Translations under genes and position numbers: made by a program | Notes under the pieces: model-generated | What the model saw: the letters and a program-made list of their open reading frames with translations, nothing else | The model's database searches: none | What the model was told of the DNA's origin: nothing | Origin: Tetrahymena elliotti 4EA | Taxonomy: Eukaryota; Ciliophora; Oligohymenophorea; Hymenostomatida; Tetrahymenidae | Direction: 5' to 3' | DNA: 64,000 nt | Assembly (NCBI GenBank): GCA_000231825.2 | Contig: JH720303.1 | Span: 1,078,574-1,142,573, forward strand | Shown here: positions 25,042 through 40,200 of the stretch, in pieces | Numbering within the stretch: position 1 is the stretch's first letter | How the letters are laid out: each line of letters starts with the position of its first letter

Positions 25042-26441
25042 ATATAACAAGATAATATTTTAATTAAGTTTAAAGTTTAAAAGCAATAAATAAATTATTA
25101 TATATAAACTCATTAAATATTTATTTGATATTTTTTGTACATAATTTTCACAAAGCTCATCAGCTTGAAACAATTAATTTATAAAAAATTAAATAAAAAA
25201 ATTCTACCGTTTTTATATTTTTTCTATGGGTGACTTCTTATATTTTTGTAAATATTATAATTGGAATTAAATTGATTATAATGCGTCATTAGAAATCTTT
25301 GCAAAATTTTAAATAATTATTCTAAATTGAGATGAGATCATTGAGCGAATTTTTTGATTAAACTAAATTGAATAATTGAAGTGAATAAATTATTTTATTT
25401 TGATTTTATGAAAATTATTAAATTTTTAATTTAACAATTATTAATAATTTAATGATCGACTAAATTTCATAGAAATTTCTATCAAAATTATACATTTAAG
25501 GAAGGTTAAAAATTATTTGAATAAAGAAAAAAGTAGAATATACCAATCAAATGACAGTATCTAAATAAATTTATTATTTCTTTTTAATCTTTTTTCTTAA
25601 TAACCAAATTTAATTTCAAAATAATAATTAAAAAATATCAAAGGCTATTAAAAAGCAAAATTTAAATATCAAAAGAAAAGAAAAGAAAACAAAACAAAAA
25701 TTTAATAATTAAAATCTATCTAAACTTGGTTTGTTTGTTTGAGTCTTAGATAGAATCAAATTTTTTCTTTTATTTTTTAATAAAATTTAATTTAGGTCAA
25801 TTTTTGGCTTGCGAAATTAATGAAAAAGGATCACCCAAAATTATTTAATAATTATTATTTTGTTAACAATCATTTTTTTAGTTAAAGCAAACTAAAGCTA
25901 GATAGATTATCTTTAAATTAATTCAAAATTTTCATTTTTGGATGTAATTTTTCACTTGAAATTCAATTTTATGCTATTAATTAAAATAAATAATATTTCT
26001 AATCTAAGTAAGGCATCTTCCATTTAATTCGCTAACTGCAACAAAACAAATAAGAATGATAATAATTAGAAAATTTTTTTAATCTTAATTAATAAATTCA
26101 AGTCCTTAGCATTGAAAAATGTTTCAAGAAGTAATTTTCACTTTAAACATGTAAGATTTAAAAACTAAACATTTTAAATTGTTTTACTGGATTTAGAGCA
26201 TAGAAATACTAATGGTTTAAACATTTACTTCTTTTTTTATATTATTTAAGACATTTTCTTAGAAGCAATCAAATTAAAGTAAATCAAAAAAATTTAACTT
26301 GAGGCTCTCCTATTAAAATACAAGAAATCTCTACAATACTTATAATTGCAAGATATTTTATACTTTTACTTATAAATCCAATAACGAAAAAGAAAAATTA
26401 AAGAAAAGGATAGAAAGTTTATAGTTAAAAATTATAATATA
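25042..26441. other. AT-rich spacer, 1.4 kb, no gene seen
   Basis: Includes a purine run AAAAGAAAAGAAAAC near 25673-25688. The only ATG frames are short and lack coding-like composition. Confidence 0.55.
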
Positions 26442-29400
26442 ATGATTAGACATCTTGTTAAATTAGCATCCCATAAATAGCTGGTATCAATCAGTCAACA
26501 ACCAAGCAAATTAAAAATCAGAAATAGTTGCTACAATTTCGCTAATTTATGTTCACCATAAATATTTAATAGATTCTCATCTAAGAAGTTAGGTAATTCA
26601 AAGAGCACATAAACAAGCACATTTCATAAAAATCCTCTTGCAAATGGAGAAAATAATGTACCAGCTATGGAACTTAACTTAGATGATAATGAAGACTGCC
26701 CTGAATTAAATGAATTGAAAGAATATTTCTCATTATAGGAATAGGATGAAATTGATTAAAATGATGACTTTTTAGATGAAGATGAAAGAGGACTCACCTA
26801 ATTCGATCTTAATGAAGGGGGTGAAAGCGATTTTTCTGAGGAATTTGAAAAAGCAGTATAAAATAGCAATACAAAAAGAATTAATAATGAAAAATCCTTG
26901 TTCGATTAAAAAAGCAGTAAAAATAATGGCAGTAGCTTCCAATAAAAAGGTTTATTCTGCTCTTTTGATAGCTAGTAAGGTACAGAATAAATAGAAGAAT
27001 CTTCTGAAAAAAAAGGACTCATGTATTTGAGAAAGAATAAAAATCATCCAAGTAATTAATTTATTTCTTTATTTCAAAGAAAACATGTATAAATAAATGG
27101 ATTAGAATTCATAGATTCAAATTAGTTGAAAGTAAAACTCTCCAAAAAATTAGCATTTTTCATTTATTTTTTGAGACATCATTTATTTTCTACCTACTTT
27201 GTATTTGAAAGTGTTAAAAAGTAGAGTTTTAATTTTATGGTGGATGATGTTCGGAAATAGAATGACAAGTTAAAAAAGACATAGATACTTTTTTATTTGT
27301 AAATGAGAATAAGAAATATCTTGGTATATTTTGGCATTTACTATTAATTCAGATGAGAATTATAATATGCAATCAAACTTTGAATATAAATTTATTAATC
27401 TAATTTAATATTAAATTTTTTTATAAAATAATAGCTTTTTTGGAAAAAAAATTCGGCTTAAATATTTCTAGCGATCCTAGAGAGAGACAAGCAGACTTAC
27501 AAAAGTTTGTCTTAAAGGCTCTTTAGCTTTTAAATGCAAAGCAAATACAACACTTTATTTAGATTATCGAATACTTTAAAAGCAAGTTAACTACTCATAA
27601 TTTCAAGAAGTCATAGAATGTTCATGAAGAATTCTTTATGAAATAGGTTTTTAAGCTTTTTGACAATAGTAATAATTAAACTAATTTTTATTTACTGAAA
27701 AAGACTCAAACAAAACTCTAATTTAATAAAAAATATATATTTTTCATTTTGCACCCAAGCAAAATTATCATTTCTAGAAAAATCTTTATTAATTCGATTT
27801 TGTTGGAATAAATAAAAAGACTTTTTCTTTAAATTTATAAAAAATTAAAATATTTTTCAAATCATTTAAGAAAAAGGAGTTTTATTCAAAATTTTTATAA
27901 GAAAAATCAAGATTATTAATTTTTTTATTAAATAAAAAGACTAAGCAGAAGAACTTATGGATCTTTTCTTAAAGTGCGACTTGATAGATATTAATATAAA
28001 CTTATTTAATAACAATGTAGTTGATTATGAAAAATAATATGAAATTAAAAATAAATTTAAATAGTTTGACTCTTTTTGCAAACAAAACTAACCAAATGGC
28101 AATCATTTCTTGCTGAATGAGCTTGCTGAAAAATACAATAATATTGATTATTAGAGATATTCTTCTTTGCAAAATGAAGATTTGGAAAACTAAATAGATG
28201 AAATAGATATAGATACATTTGATAAGAGCGTTACTCATAACAATAAATTTAATAATTAAAATGAAGAAAATAACCATTAATAGTAGTAAGAGACTTAAAA
28301 ATAAAAGAGTGCCAATGAAAATAAAAAATAAAGCAAAGAATATTCTAATTTATTCGAAGTAAAAAATAAAGTAATAAAATAAAATGAAAATACCTGTAAT
28401 GATATTTTTTAAGGTGATATTGCTATGGATAAAGAACACTAACTCTTTTAAAAAGTCACTATGTATGAATATGAAAAGCATGGCAGCATTAAAAATTTAG
28501 ATTCAAAATTATTCGAATAACTCACATTCAACGAAAACAAAAATTCAAATATTCAAAAATATGATATTTTCAAGAATGATAGCCTTTAAACTAATTGGAA
28601 CACAAGTTTACTTGAAGATGAGCAAGAAATTCCTTAAGGCAATTAATCTGAAAATCCCTTAAACCTCAACCAACATCTTAACTTCAATGATAATTTAGTT
28701 CTTGAACCTACAGTTTATTCTTAATAAAAGATAATGTAAATTGGAAGATAATTTGAGAGTTAATTTGACAATAATTTGAGCTTGATTGATGATATTGAAA
28801 ATGAGCTATCTATGTCGAACAGTTCCAATCTTCCTCTTGTATCTAACTAAGCTTCTGCAATCAATATTAAGTTACAAGAAAAAGATTTTTATGAACTCCT
28901 TAATTTAGAATCAGAACGTGCTGCAATTACTACTAAGAAAATAAATAGAATTCATAATAATAAAATGGTTTTGAAATCTGCTTTTGAAGTTAATGTTTAA
29001 GTAATTTGAAATATATTTAATATAATTTATTAACTTTTGTTTTTTTTAAATTTAGCAATCAGATGAAGTTATTCTATTAAAGCAAGAAAAAAATTTAATT
29101 CCTAAGAAGTTTGAGAAATCTAATTGGGTCTATTTATATAATTTACCTTATGACTTGAATGAAGTTCCTAATTACACAACTTACTTAAAGAAATTTGTAG
29201 AGGCATCTTTTGGAGAAGTCGAAGAAGTTAACTTTTTCAATTATAGAGATTTCTTTGAAATTGAAAAGGTTAAAGGTAAAGAGGATCCAATTCATAGAAA
29301 TTTAAGAGATTCTTTACAAGAATAATTTATTTAAACTAATGTTTCTACAAATTCTTTAACTTCACCTGAAAAAACCAAAAGAAAATCTTCAACTAAAAGT

Positions 29401-30529
29401 GGCATCAACTCTCTTAATGATGAAGAACTCTTGGAGCATATTTATTAGAATAACTAGATCAACCCTGACTGTAATCCAAATATTTATTTAATAAAAATAA
29501 ATAATTAATAATCTTATATTATTAAATAGTCTGCAACAAAACTTTGAAGAGAACAGAAAAGATTCTTGAAAAAATCTAGAATAAGAGAGAAAAGAAGTTC
29601 AACAGAAGCTATGCAATGATTAAATTCAAAACATACGAGCAAAAGGAAAGAGTACTTTCTTAGGACATAAGATTATTTGGAATCTAAAATTTTAATGAAA
29701 TGTTTTACTTCGATGATGCTGATTACAAGAGAACTTTGATAATTACTAAAATCCCTTGGGGTATTAAAATAGAGTAATTGATTAACAAAGTCAATCAACA
29801 GCTTAACAAGTGTGGTCTTAAACGTAAAAAATCTTTATAAATTATTTGATATTAAAAAGTAATATATTATTAAAATAGATATTAAGATCTCAACAGAAAA
29901 TGTTAATTTATCTAAAATTCTTACTAATTATTATTTAATGATTAAAATGAATGACTTTAAAGACAGTTTAGATGTTGCTAATGCTTTCAAAAAGCACGAG
30001 TTCTATATTGAAGTAATTGTTATAAATTTATTTTGTATTAATTAAAAATTAATTAATTTTTTAAATTTAGAATTATAGACTTGGTTGTAATCACAGTCAT
30101 GGCAGCTTAAAGTAAGGACCTTAAGGCTTCTATGAAATAGTTGATAGCTACCCAAGCGTCCATAAATAAGAGTTAATAGAAAGAGTATAAGAAAGAAAGG
30201 TATTCGAAATCTGGAATATCTATAAAGAAAATACTGGGTACTTAAATACAATTCGTGGAAACATGACGAATGATAGCCAAGATGGTATTGAGATAAAGGA
30301 AGATGAATTAGAAGATTATTATGAATATGATAGTGAAAAACTCTAAGCAAGCAATCAATAAAATTATAACTTTTAGTAATTTAATAACTAAGCTGCTGGT
30401 TTTTCAAAATCTTTGTAGTACTCCTAATAAAAATCAATGTCTGATTATGGATACTATGAACCTTATGAACAATTAGAAGATCAACCTTCTAATGAGTTAA
30501 TTGAAGAATTGATCAAGAAAAAAAAATGA
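26442..30529 (+). CDS. Large protein with mitochondrial-type leader and two RRM-like regions
   Basis: Seven exons (26442-27298, 27472-27668, 27940-29000, 29056-29470, 29530-29823, 29879-30012, 30071-30529) give 1138 residues. The first ~50 residues are rich in K/R/S with no acidic residue (MIRHLVKLASHKQLVSISQ), as in matrix-targeting presequences. A long acidic, N/Q-rich middle follows. The C-terminal third has two RRM-like patterns: WVYLYNLPYDLNE ... SYAMIKFKTYEQKERVL (about 715-895), and RTLIITKIPWGIKIEQLINK ... YYLMIKMNDFKDSLDVANAF (about 905-985). The tail is Q/Y-rich and ends in four lysines. Binding of mitochondrial RNA is inferred; no family name is supported. The exon 1/2 and 2/3 joins were chosen for frame; the 271-base second intron lies in a long TGA-free stretch, so its exact edges are the weakest part. 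Confidence 0.8.
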
Positions 30530-31466
30530 TGAAAATGAAACTCTTGCTAGATAATTATATTTATATTTCAAATATTTAATAATTAAAAACCAAAATTTTA
30601 AAACAAATAAATAAACCAATCAAAAAACAAAAATTCTTACTAGTTCAACAAAAACTGCTATTGACCTTCTATATACTAAAATAATGCCTTAATTCATTAA
30701 CTTTATTTGAAGATCCCTGTAAGAGGAACACAAAACTATTAAATAAACAGTATAAAATTTTAAAATGCAATCATAAAAAACATTATTTAAATGTAAATTA
30801 TATATTTTCTTATTTATCTATATTTTCTTAATAAAATTATCTTTCCTTTCTTTAAATCCAAAATTAAATAAATTGCAAAATAATTAGTTTTTTATTTTCA
30901 CTAATTTTATTACAATTCATAAAGGTAAAACATAAAATAAAAAGGAGAGATTTTTATTTTTATGTTTATATTTATTATTTATTAACAAATGTAATTCTCA
31001 AATAAATATGAGAATATAAAAGTTTATTATATTAAATTTCTACTTATCATATTAAAATCAAAATAAACTTTTAAATCAAAACAAAATTTCCTAAGTAATG
31101 TTGAAGGAGAAAACTGATTTTATTACCACTTTTTTTAGTCTATATAACAATTTTAGTTTTTTTTAAATATGTTATTTATTAAAAAAGAAAAGGTTTAAAT
31201 AATATGGCTTTTTATATGAAATAAAATATTTTTTACTTGGGTTTGATCAAATCTTTACTCTTAAGATTACAAAGTTAAAAAAAAATTAGGTTAGATAGAA
31301 CATAAATTGAAACAATGCAAATTATAATAAATATAATTAGTAATAACTAAAAAGCTTAGTTAGGTCTATTTCTTTTAATATTTATTCAAAATTTAATTAA
31401 TATTTATTCATTTATTATTTTTAATAAATTAAACCTACTCACAAATAAAAATAGATAAATTCTAAA
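30530..31466. other. AT-rich spacer, no gene seen
   Basis: Intergenic region between two plus-strand genes; no coding frame or conserved motif recognised. Confidence 0.55.
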
Positions 31467-32318
31467 ATGTACTAACTTAACAAAAGATGTGGTTTCTTTA
31501 GAAAGAACACAGTCCAAAACAATGTTGAAAAATATCACTATTTCTTTGTTTCCAATTCTGGAATTATGTATTTTGATTAAAATTGGTTTAGGATTAGAAG
31601 CGCCATAAGCTAGTCAAAAACGGTGGAAGAAATTGAATAAAAGCTGATTAAAGAAGACTTTAAGTAGATTGATTTAAAAAAATATTCTATAGGTAGTCAA
31701 ATAAATAATCATTAATATGGAGATTAAGTTCCTTTTACTAATAAATTATGCTTTAAGATAACTTGTGAACAATTATAATATTAATAATTATTCATATTTG
31801 GTTTGTCAGATGATACTGATGTTAATGAGCTTTACAATTACTTTCGCGTTATTGAATCTACAAAAAAAGATAATTTAGAAAACTCTCCTAATTAGTAAGT
31901 AAATCCTCCAGCTAAAACAATAAATTAAGTTGAAAACGAAAAAGGAAATTAAAAAGTTTTAACCTTCTTTTCATACATTTTACAATAGCATCATTAAAAA
32001 TTAGAGAAAGATTAAGAAGAAAATAATAGTGAACAAAGATACCTTTTAGATATAATGAACTAAATTCAATCTTTAGAAAGTAATAATATTCCTGAAGATT
32101 AATAATAATAAATGCTTGAATTATCTGATCAGGTAACATATTCTGGATAAATGGTGAATCGGATGCCACATGGTATAGGCAAAGAATTTAGTAATGATGG
32201 AATCTAATATGAAGGATCCTATAGATTAGGTAAACGTCATGGCCCTGGTTAATTTGTAGACAGTAACCTTGATATGCATCAGTATGAATATATTATGGGC
32301 AGACCAGTTGGAATTTGA
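31467..32318 (+). CDS. MORN-repeat protein
   Basis: A single exon of 283 residues. Residues 1-205 are an unrecognised, Q-rich region (MYQLNKRCGFFRKNTVQ...). Near the C-terminus two MORN repeats in tandem can be read: YSGQMVNRMPHGIGKEFSND and YEGSYRLGKRHGPGQFV, with the Y-x-G-x(6)-H/G-x-G spacing. MORN repeats bind lipids or act as cytoskeletal scaffolds and are very common in ciliates. With only two repeats the function cannot be narrowed. The ORF has no intron, and the next gene starts 808 bases downstream on the same strand. Confidence 0.78.
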
Positions 32319-33126
32319 AATACTAAAATTTATTTAAAAGTAAATATAATATATTAAACATCAAATATTTAAACTAAAATTTTTAAATGTCAACTATCAT
32401 AAATTTATATTTATTAAAATTTATTTGAAATTTTTAACTTGGGTTTTATAAATAAAATAATCCTGGTTTGTTTATTTAGACAAAAAAAATAGTGTTAATT
32501 CTAAAATTTAAATTTGAGCTAACTTTTTCTGAAAAAAATCATTTTTTATTTTTTTAAAATGATAACAAGATAGTGTATTTTTATAAATAAATATTAAATT
32601 AACTACACTAAAAAGTTTTATATTAATTTAAAAAATCAAAATTTACCCAAATTTAATATCATCTTTCTAAATTTTTAAAGTTACAATAGATAGGAAGGAG
32701 TGTGCATTGATATTTATTTTAAAAAAAACTTATTTGAAATAAATTATTTAATATTTTAATCAATCAAAATGTTTAAAATTTTTAAAATGTTTTAAAAATT
32801 GCTATTTTTTAAACTACTTAATGAATAATTTAGATTCAATTAAGGTATATTAAACAAAAAGAGAGTAATCTTGAATATTTTGTTTTTATTTATTCATTAT
32901 TTTTTGTGTGATGACTACTTATTAGTTCAAATCTAAAGATAGAACAGATCCAATCTAAATTATTTTGTTGAGAAACAAATTTTCATAATTAAAATTTAAG
33001 TTTTTTTTAATATTTAACTAAAAATTAGTTTACTTTATTGAATTTAAAAAAGAAATGTATTGAAATCTTTATAATTTTATTTAATTAGAATCAAAATTTA
33101 CAAAAAACATTTTTAAAAGAATTAAA
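32319..33126. other. AT-rich spacer
   Basis: Mostly without features. A 50-codon ATG frame at 32911-33063 starts MTTYQFKSKDRTDP and looks mildly coding, but has no recognisable continuation; it may be an upstream ORF of the gene at 33127. Confidence 0.45.
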
Positions 33127-34052
33127 ATGGAAGGATAATAAAATCATAATCAATCATAGTATTTGATGGAGACAGATAGAAAGAGATAGACATTGACCCA
33201 AGATATTTATGATCACAATCAAGATACTGCAATTATAAATAGAAAGAAAAATGCTTAAAATTAAAAAGGTAAAAAAATGATTTTTTAAATAGATTTTAAA
33301 TTTTATATCTGAAAAATATTTAGATTTTAAAATCTTATATTAATAGGATACTTAGGATAGATTACCTTTTCATCAAAAATTGGTGAAAAAAATTTTAGAT
33401 TGTATTAAGACAGTTCTCTTGGTTTTGGTTAAAAAGGTTAAAACATTCTAATAGACTAGGTATTAGATTGATTAATTAATTAAGCTTTCTAAAAAATCTT
33501 ATTTCTACTTTTGAAACCAAAAAATAATAGGACTGGGATGAAGACATTGAGACAGATAATAGCTGTGCAGAAAAAGCTGTTTAAAAGTGCATCAAGCAAT
33601 TATATTAAGCTATGAGGCATCAAAGAAAAGGGATAGATCCAACTAGTCCTTTCATACATGATTATTCTACTGTTGAAGAAAGATACTTTAAGGAGAACTA
33701 GTTAATTAACTAAGATAGATATGGGAAAAAGTAAAATAGTTTCTAACTTTTGAAAATAACCAATTTTAAAAATAGTTAAAACTTTAATGTCACAAGAAAT
33801 CTAAAGTTAAGCGAATCTCCATTAATCCAGTCAAAAAGTTAAATTTTGGTGCAAATGTAAACTATGATAAATCAAATAGATATTTAGCAGAGCTACTTAT
33901 CATAGTAATAACAGAGAGAAGAAGACATCCTAAGACAAGAAACTAAAAGAGATTTTGTCAACACTCCTATTAGAAACAATGCAAGTTTTTCTCATTTAAG
34001 AAATACTGGATATTATCAAACAATGAATTAGAATTCTTCTTAAAATTTGTGA
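33127..34052 (+). CDS. Unknown Q-rich protein, four exons
   Basis: Exons 33127-33268, 33347-33459, 33531-33730 and 33776-34052 (introns 78, 71 and 45 bases) give 243 residues. All junctions are GT-AG and restore one frame. Features: a charged Q/N-rich start (MEGQQNHNQSQYLMETDRKR), a Gly-containing segment (GYLGQITFSSKIGEKNFRLY), an acidic-to-basic block (DWDEDIETDNSCAEKAVQKC), a motif RHQRKGIDPTSPFIHDYS, and a probable coiled coil near the end (QSYLSQQQQREEDILRQE). There is no membrane segment and no known domain. It may be ciliate-specific. Confidence refers to the gene model, not to a function. Confidence 0.8.
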
Positions 34053-36744
<2,692 letters not shown>

Positions 36745-37746
36745 ATGAGATTTTAAAGGAATTCTATATATTTAGTCAACGTTTTTACAACAAAAAAATT
36801 TTAATTAAAATTATAATAAAATAAGCTAAGTTAGTTGCAGTTAGAACTCAAGTTTATATCAAGTTATTAGTTTTATCGTATTCCCTTTCAAAATTTAAGT
36901 TTTCAAATAATCAATAAATGCATTTCAATTAATTTTATGTTTTGATTAAACTATTAATCTTACTTACTTTTCTGTCTGTCTTTCTGAAAGTAAGCATTTT
37001 ATTTTAAAATTTATAATCTTGCTATTTCAATAAAATAATCAGTGAAAAAATTTTAAACTATCCAATTATATGCCAAAATAAAGAGGATTAAAACAAAAAA
37101 AATTAAAAACTTTTTTAATATGAAAATAATATCAAATTATTGCTGGTATTTTAGATAAAGACATATAAATCTTGAAAAATTATTTGTATCAATAGATATT
37201 TAATTTCATTAGACAAATATTTTATTTTAACATAATTTCTTATTGCAAAATTTCATATTTTTAAAAATTTTTAAATATTTTTTAACCCTTTTTTTTCAAT
37301 TAATATTATCCAAAATTTCAGTGTATAGCCTTGAAAAATGTAGTACCCTAGGGTACTATACACATATATATATATAATTATAAAAAACTAGAAAATATCC
37401 TAACTTTTCTTTAAAGAAGATATTCATAACTTCGAAAATTTGAAGAAGGAGTGTAAGTTTAATTAGATTAATTTATTTGATATTTAATTTTAAATTTTGA
37501 TATATAGATTTTGGTTTATTCTATTTTGAAATAATTCGAATAATAGTTAAAATTGTGTACTCAAAATACAAATAAATAAATACTAAGAAAATTTAGTGTG
37601 GCTTAATTATTTGTTTGTTTGTGTTTATTTGTTTATTAATAATCAAGCATATTTAACAATAACATATTTATATTTAATAAAAACTTAATACTTTTCATAT
37701 AGCAAGCTATTTATCTTTTAATAATATTTATTTTTAGTCTGAATAG
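36745..37746. other. Spacer with an 18-bp palindrome and simple repeats
   Basis: Between the reptin and VAMP7-like genes. It contains the palindrome described separately, an (AT)n run at about 37363-37376, and a TTTG/TTTA-type repeat at about 37609-37638. No gene seen. Confidence 0.55.
37341..37358. repeat. Perfect 18-bp palindrome
   Basis: TAGTACCCTAGGGTACTA is identical to its reverse complement and contains CCCTAGGG at its centre, GC-rich for this spacer. It could be a protein-binding site or a cruciform. An (AT)n tract follows directly downstream. Confidence 0.75.
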
Positions 37747-38731
37747 ATGTCAATTATTTACTCTTTAATAGCAAAAGATAAAAAGACTATCTTAGTAGAT
37801 TTTTCTGCTACTTCAAGTAATGTTGAATAGGTCACATATACTTTTTTAGATTAAATGAAGCCTTTACCAAAATGTACATTCACTAACAATGACAAGTATT
37901 TATTTTACAATATTAGAAATATTTGATAGCTTAAAGATAATTGCAGATTTTGCTAAAACCTTAGCTAAAGCAAAAAGATTAAAACTTATTCAATTGAAAA
38001 ATAAAAAGGTTTGATTTTCATATCATAATGGATGAAGGATTTATTTATCTTTGCGTTGCAGAAAACAGTTATCCTCATGCTATTGCATTTTAATTTTTGG
38101 AAAAAGTAAAAAATGAATTCACAAAGTAGCACACTTTGTTTGAGAGATAGAATGGTATAGCTTTTAGTTTCAATTCGTCTTTCTAAGATACATTAAAGAG
38201 ATTTACAGTAAATGACAAAAAATAACTTAAAATTATTTTATAATTTATCTTGTTTTAATAAAGAAAGAATTTAACACAAATCCTGAAGGTTTAGATAAAG
38301 TTTAGAAGCTTAAAAATAATACTGAACAAGTGACTACTGTTATCATTAATAACATAAGTAAAATAAATATTCAAAAATTTATCAACATAAATAAAATGAA
38401 TTTATGAAAAATTTAGATTTGGCATTGTAAAGAGAATAGATTGTTGAAAAGGCTGTAATGAAAACAACTAAAATGAATGAATCTTCCATTCATATTAAAA
38501 AACAGGTAATTTTTATTTTCTATTATTCTACTTAATTTTTGAATTCAAAGACTACAAATAAAATAGAAAAATATTCTTAAAAATAGACAAACACAAATTA
38601 TAATATTTCTAAATATTAAAAACTAGGCTAATTAAGCTAGAAGAGATGCTTATTGGAGAAACATGAGAGTTAAAATTTTCATAGCTGTTATAATTGTTGC
38701 CTTTATTGTAACTGCTATTATCCTTCTTTGA
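37747..38731 (+). CDS. VAMP7-type longin R-SNARE
   Basis: Five exons (37747-37895, 38009-38207, 38264-38357, 38417-38505, 38627-38731) give 211 residues. The N-terminal longin domain (about 1-120) includes MSIIYSLIAKDKKTILVDF, FDFHIIMDEGFIYLCVAE and AIAFQFLEKVKNEF. The SNARE motif (about 128-185) has NINLALQREQIVEKAV, where the Arg of QRE is the zero-layer residue of R-SNAREs. A single C-terminal anchor ends the protein (VKIFIAVIIVAFIVTAIILL). VAMP7 proteins drive fusion with late endosomes, lysosomes, contractile vacuole or plasma membrane. Length and order match the family. The first intron (37896-38008) is supported because it joins the longin strands in register with VAMP7. Confidence 0.92.
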
Positions 38732-40200
38732 TTATAATAGAAATAAAGCATCTATGTATCTCCTTAGCAAATAAATAGCAAGATATGAGTTTCAGAAAGA
38801 GATAAATAAGATATTTGAATAAATATTCATAAAAAAACAGTGAAAATAATAGATTTTTATACAAAATAAGGAATTGCAATATTAGTTTATATGTTTTTAT
38901 ATTATTGTTTAATAACTAAAAAATTATTCAAAAATCAATCATTTTTAAGATTTTTAAGGTAAATAAATTCATAAAATTATTTCTTCAATTTTCTTGCAAA
39001 AATTTTATCTTTCTAATTACTGATGAGGGATATTATTAATTTTAAATTAAGGAATATTACAGACTGATCATTTTATTCTAAATTAATATATATAGAACGA
39101 TTTTTCTTTTTTATTTAAATTGATTCAATACAATTTTTAATTACTATTCATTAATCTTATTTATTGAATAAAATTTAATTTGAAAGAATTATAATAAGCA
39201 TTCGAGTAGATAAAAAATTAGAAGAGAATATTAGCATTTTAAGGTACTTTAATCTTCAAAGCTAATAGAAAGAAAAATAAACTATCAAATAACCGTTTTT
39301 ATTAAAGCACGATTCATAATTTTCACTGAGATCATATTTCTTAATTAATACTAATTAAATCTTATTTTGGTTATTTTTATCTATATGACCTTATAGATTT
39401 ATTAGCCAGGTTTAATAATAAAATAAATCTATTTAATCTGAGGAAGATTAATTAACTTTTGTAATATTTTGAGAAGAGAAAATTGCGATTTTTATTACAT
39501 TAAGTAATTTGATTAAAAATATTAATAAATTTTTTTTTGAACCAGTAAAGAGGTTAGAAAAATTTTTAATCCTATTTTTAGGAATTTTATTATTCGATTT
39601 TTGATAATTGGTAAAGATATTTGTAATGAAGAGTTCTTGGATTGAATCGCTTTATAGATTAGTATTGTGTTTTCAAATATTTAGCTCTTCTGATATAAAA
39701 ATAATACATTTAGTCCCTTGCTTTGTATTTTAAAGCTTGAGATTTGTTATTTAGTTTATTTACTGTGATTTTATGCTAGATTGGAAGTGTTATTATAATC
39801 TTTTGATATATCTGTTGGTTAAATTTTAATTTGATTTTGCAAAACTTTTTATTTTATAATTTTTACCAAAAACAAATATTAATCACAAATAAACTAATTA
39901 TCATCAAGCAATAAAATCAGTACAATCAATATAAAAACTAATTGCTAAAATATTCAGATACCACAATGAACAGAAGTTTATTTTCAGTATATATACCTTT
40001 TTAATCAAAGTCTTTATCATTTATTAACCATAAATGTTTGATTTGATTTATCAATCTATATGAGTTTCCATAGCTTTTTTAAATAATGATTTTTAGCATC
40101 TAATTGATTAGATAATAAAATTTTTAAAAGGAAATTTCAAAATATATTTAAAAAAAAGATTTTAGAGCATGGATAAGACATCATCTTTTCATTTAAAAAA
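38732..40200. other. AT-rich spacer, 1.5 kb, no gene seen
   Basis: No frame with coding-like composition on either strand. An out-of-frame ATG at 40169 precedes the chosen TLDc start at 40201. Confidence 0.55.

Noticed and set aside
30042..30350. Minus-strand 102-codon ORF
   Set aside because: It is antisense to the last exon of the RRM-like gene, which has the convincing frame and splice junctions.
32911..33063. Short ATG frame starting MTTYQFKSKDRTDP
   Set aside because: Only about 50 codons, no splice continuation into the 33127 gene and no homologue recognised; at most an upstream ORF.
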